This document shows, piece after piece, positions 60,376-64,000 of a stretch of DNA of 64,000 nucleotides (positions within the stretch are counted from its first letter, which is position 1; each line of letters opens with the position of its first letter). A program made the position numbers and the translations under genes. Where the stretch lies: contig FJUW01000007.1 of the NCBI GenBank assembly GCA_900074885.1, forward strand, positions 461,961 through 525,960, in the 5' to 3' direction. The stretch comes from Rhynchosporium graminicola. Taxonomy: Eukaryota; Ascomycota; Leotiomycetes; Helotiales; Ploettnerulaceae. The notes beneath the pieces were generated by a model that saw only the letters and a list, made by a program, of their open reading frames with translations, was not told the DNA's origin and made no database searches.

Positions 60376-61521
60376 TTATGATCCTCCCATCTTAGCATCC
60401 AACCCATTCAAAACCCCCTGCGTCTCCCTAACCAAAGCGCGCCTCTTATCCCTCGCCTCATCATTCCCCTCCACCTCCACCGCATCCAGCTTAAGAAGCA
60501 CCTCATTCATTATCGTCTCACTCAACTTCTTATGTTCGAAATCCTTCTTCTTCGGATCCTCAGGCGGATGAAGCGTGAATTGTACACACAGCGGCAAGAT
60601 CTTGGTATGGAAATGACTCGAGATAGAGTCTAGTTTCTCAATGACGGTTTTTGGGAGGGCTGGGGAGGCCGTTCGGGAGTTGGCTGTGCTGGGGTCGCCA
60701 GAGTTGGGGGAGGGGTTGGCGTCTGCCTTCTTCTTGCTGGCCTTCTTCTTCTTCGAACTACGATTGCGCTTCTTCTTGAAGAGTCCACCTCCTTCTTGGG
60801 CACTTGCGCTGTCCTCGTCGCCCGAATCATCGCTGCCTGTAGCTTCGCCAACTACACATAGGACCTCGCTATTATTCTTCAAGCTGTAGTCTCTGCAGGG
60901 CTTGTAATCGTCTTTCAATTGCTGGCCTTTGTAGAGCAATTTGATGTTTCGTCCGCTTTTGAGGTCCATCACAGCTGCCGCGCGCTCCCTCACATCTCTG
61001 ACCTGTAGCTTTCCATCTCCAATACTGTAGGCGGGAAATTTGACGGGGTAGGTGACGCCTTTGTTCTTGATCAACAAGACATCGTCTTCGGCTTGCATGG
61101 AGGGTGGGGGGCGGCCTTGGGGATCATATGCACGTCCTGGCTGGGCCAGATCCTGGGATGTAATGTAGGAGAAGTCTTCATCGGTGACATTAGGAGGATG
61201 AGCTCTACTTCCAAAGGGCGAGAAGCGGGCATTCGAACCGCCGAAAAAGGAACGGCCCCAGCCGCTCATTGAGACGGCGAAGAGGGTTGAAGTGAGGAGG
61301 AGAAGAGCGCTAGCTAGTTGCGCGGAGGGGGAGACGGTGTCGAGATGCGTGTATTTCGCAACGGTTGAGAGGGTACTCCGGGTGCTTGGAGGAAGGGATT
61401 CGTAGGCGGATTGTAGATGTGTAAGAGAGGTGTTGAGGTAGCTCTGAAGAGAGTCAGGAAGGTGCTGAATGATGGATGTCAGGGTGAGGGTGGCACCGGA
61501 TGCCACTGCTGAGGTAGCCAC
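60376..61521 (-). CDS. BAG-domain Hsp70 co-chaperone with membrane segment and ubiquitin-like domain
   Basis: A single exon of 381 residues. Residues about 64-84 ([20 protein letters not shown]) form a membrane segment. A ubiquitin-like region lies at about 140-225 ([20 protein letters not shown] ... [20 protein letters not shown]). A Lys-rich stretch follows ([20 protein letters not shown]), and the C-terminal 100 residues form a three-helix BAG domain ([20 protein letters not shown] ... [20 protein letters not shown]). The same order occurs in fission-yeast Bag101/Bag102 and, without the UBL, in yeast Snl1. BAG domains bind the Hsp70 nucleotide-binding domain and speed ADP release, and the lysine-rich stretch in Snl1 contacts ribosomes. 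Likely ER or nuclear-envelope membrane, with the BAG domain in the cytosol. Confidence 0.88.
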   Translation of the reverse strand: MATSAVASGATLTLTSIIQHLPDSLQSYLNTSLTHLQSAYESLPPSTRSTLSTVAKYTHLDTVSPSAQLASALLLLTSTLFAVSMSGWGRSFFGGSNARFSPFGSRAHPPNVTDEDFSYITSQDLAQPGRAYDPQGRPPPSMQAEDDVLLIKNKGVTYPVKFPAYSIGDGKLQVRDVRERAAAVMDLKSGRNIKLLYKGQQLKDDYKPCRDYSLKNNSEVLCVVGEATGSDDSGDEDSASAQEGGGLFKKKRNRSSKKKKASKKKADANPSPNSGDPSTANSRTASPALPKTVIEKLDSISSHFHTKILPLCVQFTLHPPEDPKKKDFEHKKLSETIMNEVLLKLDAVEVEGNDEARDKRRALVRETQGVLNGLDAKMGGS

Positions 61522-62443
61522 CTTGTCTGAACGTGATGCCTTGCTCGAAGGACTTAGCTGGACAAAATTAAGGTTATTGTAGGGCGTTGCTTATTCGAGT
61601 CAGGTGAGCAAGTCTGGAGATTGAGGGGGCAATTAGTTCTACTGCGAATGTGAAGCTCGAGTCAAGTCTGGGTCGTCCAGTGGGGTGGAGGGTCGGGACA
61701 GCTTGTGAAGATGCAGGTGGTTTACAGTTCTGTCGGTGAAGCGAGCTCGAACTGGAGATAAATTCTGGTGGGGCCAGGGTTCAGTTCAGTTGAGTTGAGT
61801 TTATTACCTATACTATAAGTATAGTCACGCTGAGCTACTTACAAACACCGATTGATCAGGTCATACTGCTATTGGCAAATCAGATTTTGTTTCTCTGTCT
61901 TTGAGCGTATCACAATAATCTACTACATCTTAGGTCGTGAATGTTTTATACTTGAGTATAAGTACAAGATATGAAGTGTATGCATTTAATCTGCCAGCAA
62001 AGCAAACGTCCACAACCGCATCCACTGCCATTCGAGAACTCAGGCTCGTCAGGGTCCATCAATTCCACCTTCCCTGGACCTGCAAGAACCATGCTTTGTC
62101 ATCTTTAACATCAAATACAGTAATAATGGGATCCCTGTATGGCTCTGGCTTTAATTGCCTCGCTGCGTCATAATCATGATAATCCCGCGGCCCAGAGCTC
62201 CAATCCTTTCACCCCTGTCAAATTTATAGTACATTAGCAATCGATCCAGACGCAGCATCATTCGGAGTCGCCATCCTCCATACCTTACAAACACAACTTT
62301 ACTAGTACAATAGCACAACAGCGGCTGCCCCTCATTCCTCGGCCGTAACCACTACTCCCACCTTCCGACTTATCAATATCAAGTTGCCCACCATTTCGTT
62401 CCTACGCAAATTCTTCTCGACGACTACTGTCAACCCCGCAACT
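61522..62443. promoter_or_regulatory. Divergent intergenic region between BAG and glutaredoxin genes
   Basis: Both flanking genes are transcribed outwards from this 922-bp interval. It includes a GTTCAGTTCAGTTGAGTTGAG repeat-like stretch near 61,779-61,800. From about 62,306 to 62,443 the plus-strand frame of the glutaredoxin stays open without an ATG; see findings. Confidence 0.5.
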
Positions 62444-62916
<473 letters not shown>

Positions 62917-63118
62917 GCCGGGAAATTACAATGGGGAAGAGACATTTCGGAAGACTGACGATGTCCTGAACTTCAGTCGAGGACTAGCTAGTCAGCTTTA
63001 AACGCGAATAGAGATTATGGACGAACGAATACATATCAATTGGCTATCGTACAAGACTCTATTTACATTGCACTGTGCACAGTCGTATACATTTCCATCC
63101 CGTATACATATCCATCCT

Positions 63119-64000
63119 CTACGCCGGCTTCTGTAACTGCACCTGCGTAGCGACCGTCCCAACGGGCCTTTCCACAAACTCCATAATGCCATCAACAATA
63201 CTGCCCCTCGCTGGCTCGCTCGCCGGTTTCCTCCCACTAACATAATTCAACCACAACGCTCTGCCAACCCTCTCATCTCTCACCTCTCCCAGCCTCTGCG
63301 CACCTTTCTTCCCATCATCATACCAAACCACCAATTTACCCCTTCCATCCCTCGCTAACAGCAACTCTTTCCCCTTCGGCACCCCCCCTCTGTTGAACAT
63401 CCCCTTCAGCGTCTGAACGCCCTCTCCAAATTCCTCACCTGCGTACTCCTCTCCTCCATTTCGAGCTTTTTCTGTGAGAACACGCACGTATGCATCCCTT
63501 AGATGTCCGAAATCCGTATCTTTACACGGCACGATCCGAACCAATGTCCTAACACCAGTATCCTTCAACAACTCACTCCAGATCTTAGTCCCCTCAACAG
63601 GATCATACAGCTTTCTCCTCAAATCCTCTTTCTCGCCTTTCACCAACGAACTCGCTCCCTTCGCAACTTTCTCGATCAAGCCCTTTTGTAGTTTCGCGAT
63701 GTCTTCTGTTGCGATATACATGCCCACCACATAAACCTCTATCCCAAGAAATGTGACGGTACGGAGACCAACGCCTAGTAATTGGTATTCTACCAGCGCA
63801 TTCTCGCCTTTCCTGCCAAGACCCTCTGGATGGCCCGTCTGCACATCATCAACGAAATCTAGTACCCGCGGAAAAGTAGGAATAGTCGAAGTGCCCGTCT
63901 GTACCACATCCGGAATCTCCTCTGCCTCCTCGCCTAATTTCTGCACCACAACCTTCCTCTCTCTCCCAAGGACTACTAAAGGATCATCTGCTCGTCCAGG
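63119..64000 (-). CDS. AIM18-like chalcone-isomerase-fold mitochondrial protein, partial (5' end beyond window)
   Basis: The stop is at 63,119-63,121 and the frame is open to the right edge, so the N-terminus is missing. The visible part is about 290 residues. LVEYQLLGVGLRTVTFLGIE followed by VYVVGMYI is the signature of the fungal chalcone-isomerase-like AIM18/AIM46 group, which lacks flavonoid function and sits in mitochondria. A basic helical region and VRTLVRIVPCKDTDFGHLRD follow, then GELLLAR-type strand residues and WLNYVSGRKPASEPARGSIV near the C-terminus. In yeast the name comes from altered mitochondrial inheritance in mutants; the biochemical role is unsettled. Tail-to-tail with the glutaredoxin gene, about 200 bp apart. 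Confidence 0.85.
   Translation of the reverse strand, partial: PGRADDPLVVLGRERKVVVQKLGEEAEEIPDVVQTGTSTIPTFPRVLDFVDDVQTGHPEGLGRKGENALVEYQLLGVGLRTVTFLGIEVYVVGMYIATEDIAKLQKGLIEKVAKGASSLVKGEKEDLRRKLYDPVEGTKIWSELLKDTGVRTLVRIVPCKDTDFGHLRDAYVRVLTEKARNGGEEYAGEEFGEGVQTLKGMFNRGGVPKGKELLLARDGRGKLVVWYDDGKKGAQRLGEVRDERVGRALWLNYVSGRKPASEPARGSIVDGIMEFVERPVGTVATQVQLQKPA

Overview
The window reads as a nuclear contig from a filamentous ascomycete. Genes have several short GT..AG introns with CTAAC-type branch sites, there are fungal-only families (DUF7729, AIM18-like, GIT1-like permease), and the left third carries the signature of repeat-induced point mutation (RIP): stop codons in every frame, CpA/TpG scarce and TpA abundant. 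Several proteins look like those of Leotiomycetes, but that placement is inference and no species is claimed.

Layout. (1) About 1-24,180 is a dead, RIP-mutated nest of LTR retrotransposons. LTR pairs of equal length and 5-bp target duplications resolve it: a 202-bp-LTR gag-bearing element E is interrupted by B2 (268-bp LTR, runs off the left edge), by A (939-9816, 235-bp LTRs, Ty3/gypsy, minus strand) and by D (10216-12423, a 2.2-kb LTR-gag-LTR element). E shares an LTR with the next unit C, whose leader is split by B (13309-21086, 268-bp LTRs, Ty3/gypsy, minus strand). C ends at 23025 against a Ty1/copia RNase H fragment. A 2,314-bp segment of A is present twice in tandem around a single N at 6321, probably an assembly artefact. 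(2) 24,180-29,100 is gene-poor, with coding relics including a frameshifted AYR1-like dehydrogenase. (3) 29,254-32,987 holds an intact divergent pair: a membrane-anchored M24 metallopeptidase and a GIT1-like MFS permease. (4) 33-42.3 kb is largely non-coding apart from a DUF7729 cell-surface protein at 35,087-36,487. (5) 42,461-44,592 encodes a large secreted cysteine-rich glycoprotein. (6) 45.4-56.4 kb mixes relics (NAAA/acid-ceramidase-like hydrolase, LaeA/TAM-type methyltransferase) with an intact cytochrome P450 and an intact AAE-type acyl-CoA ligase. It could be an eroded secondary-metabolism neighbourhood, though that is inference. (7) 58.2-64 kb is housekeeping: ribosomal protein uL13, a BAG-domain co-chaperone, a dithiol glutaredoxin and an AIM18-like protein cut by the right edge.

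Exon coordinates come from splice signals and reading-frame continuity read by eye; no alignment or database search was run. The best leads are the relation between the gag-only D/E/C elements and the pol-bearing B family, the unexplained in-frame presequence in front of the glutaredoxin ATG, and the dead methyltransferase lying divergently beside a live P450.
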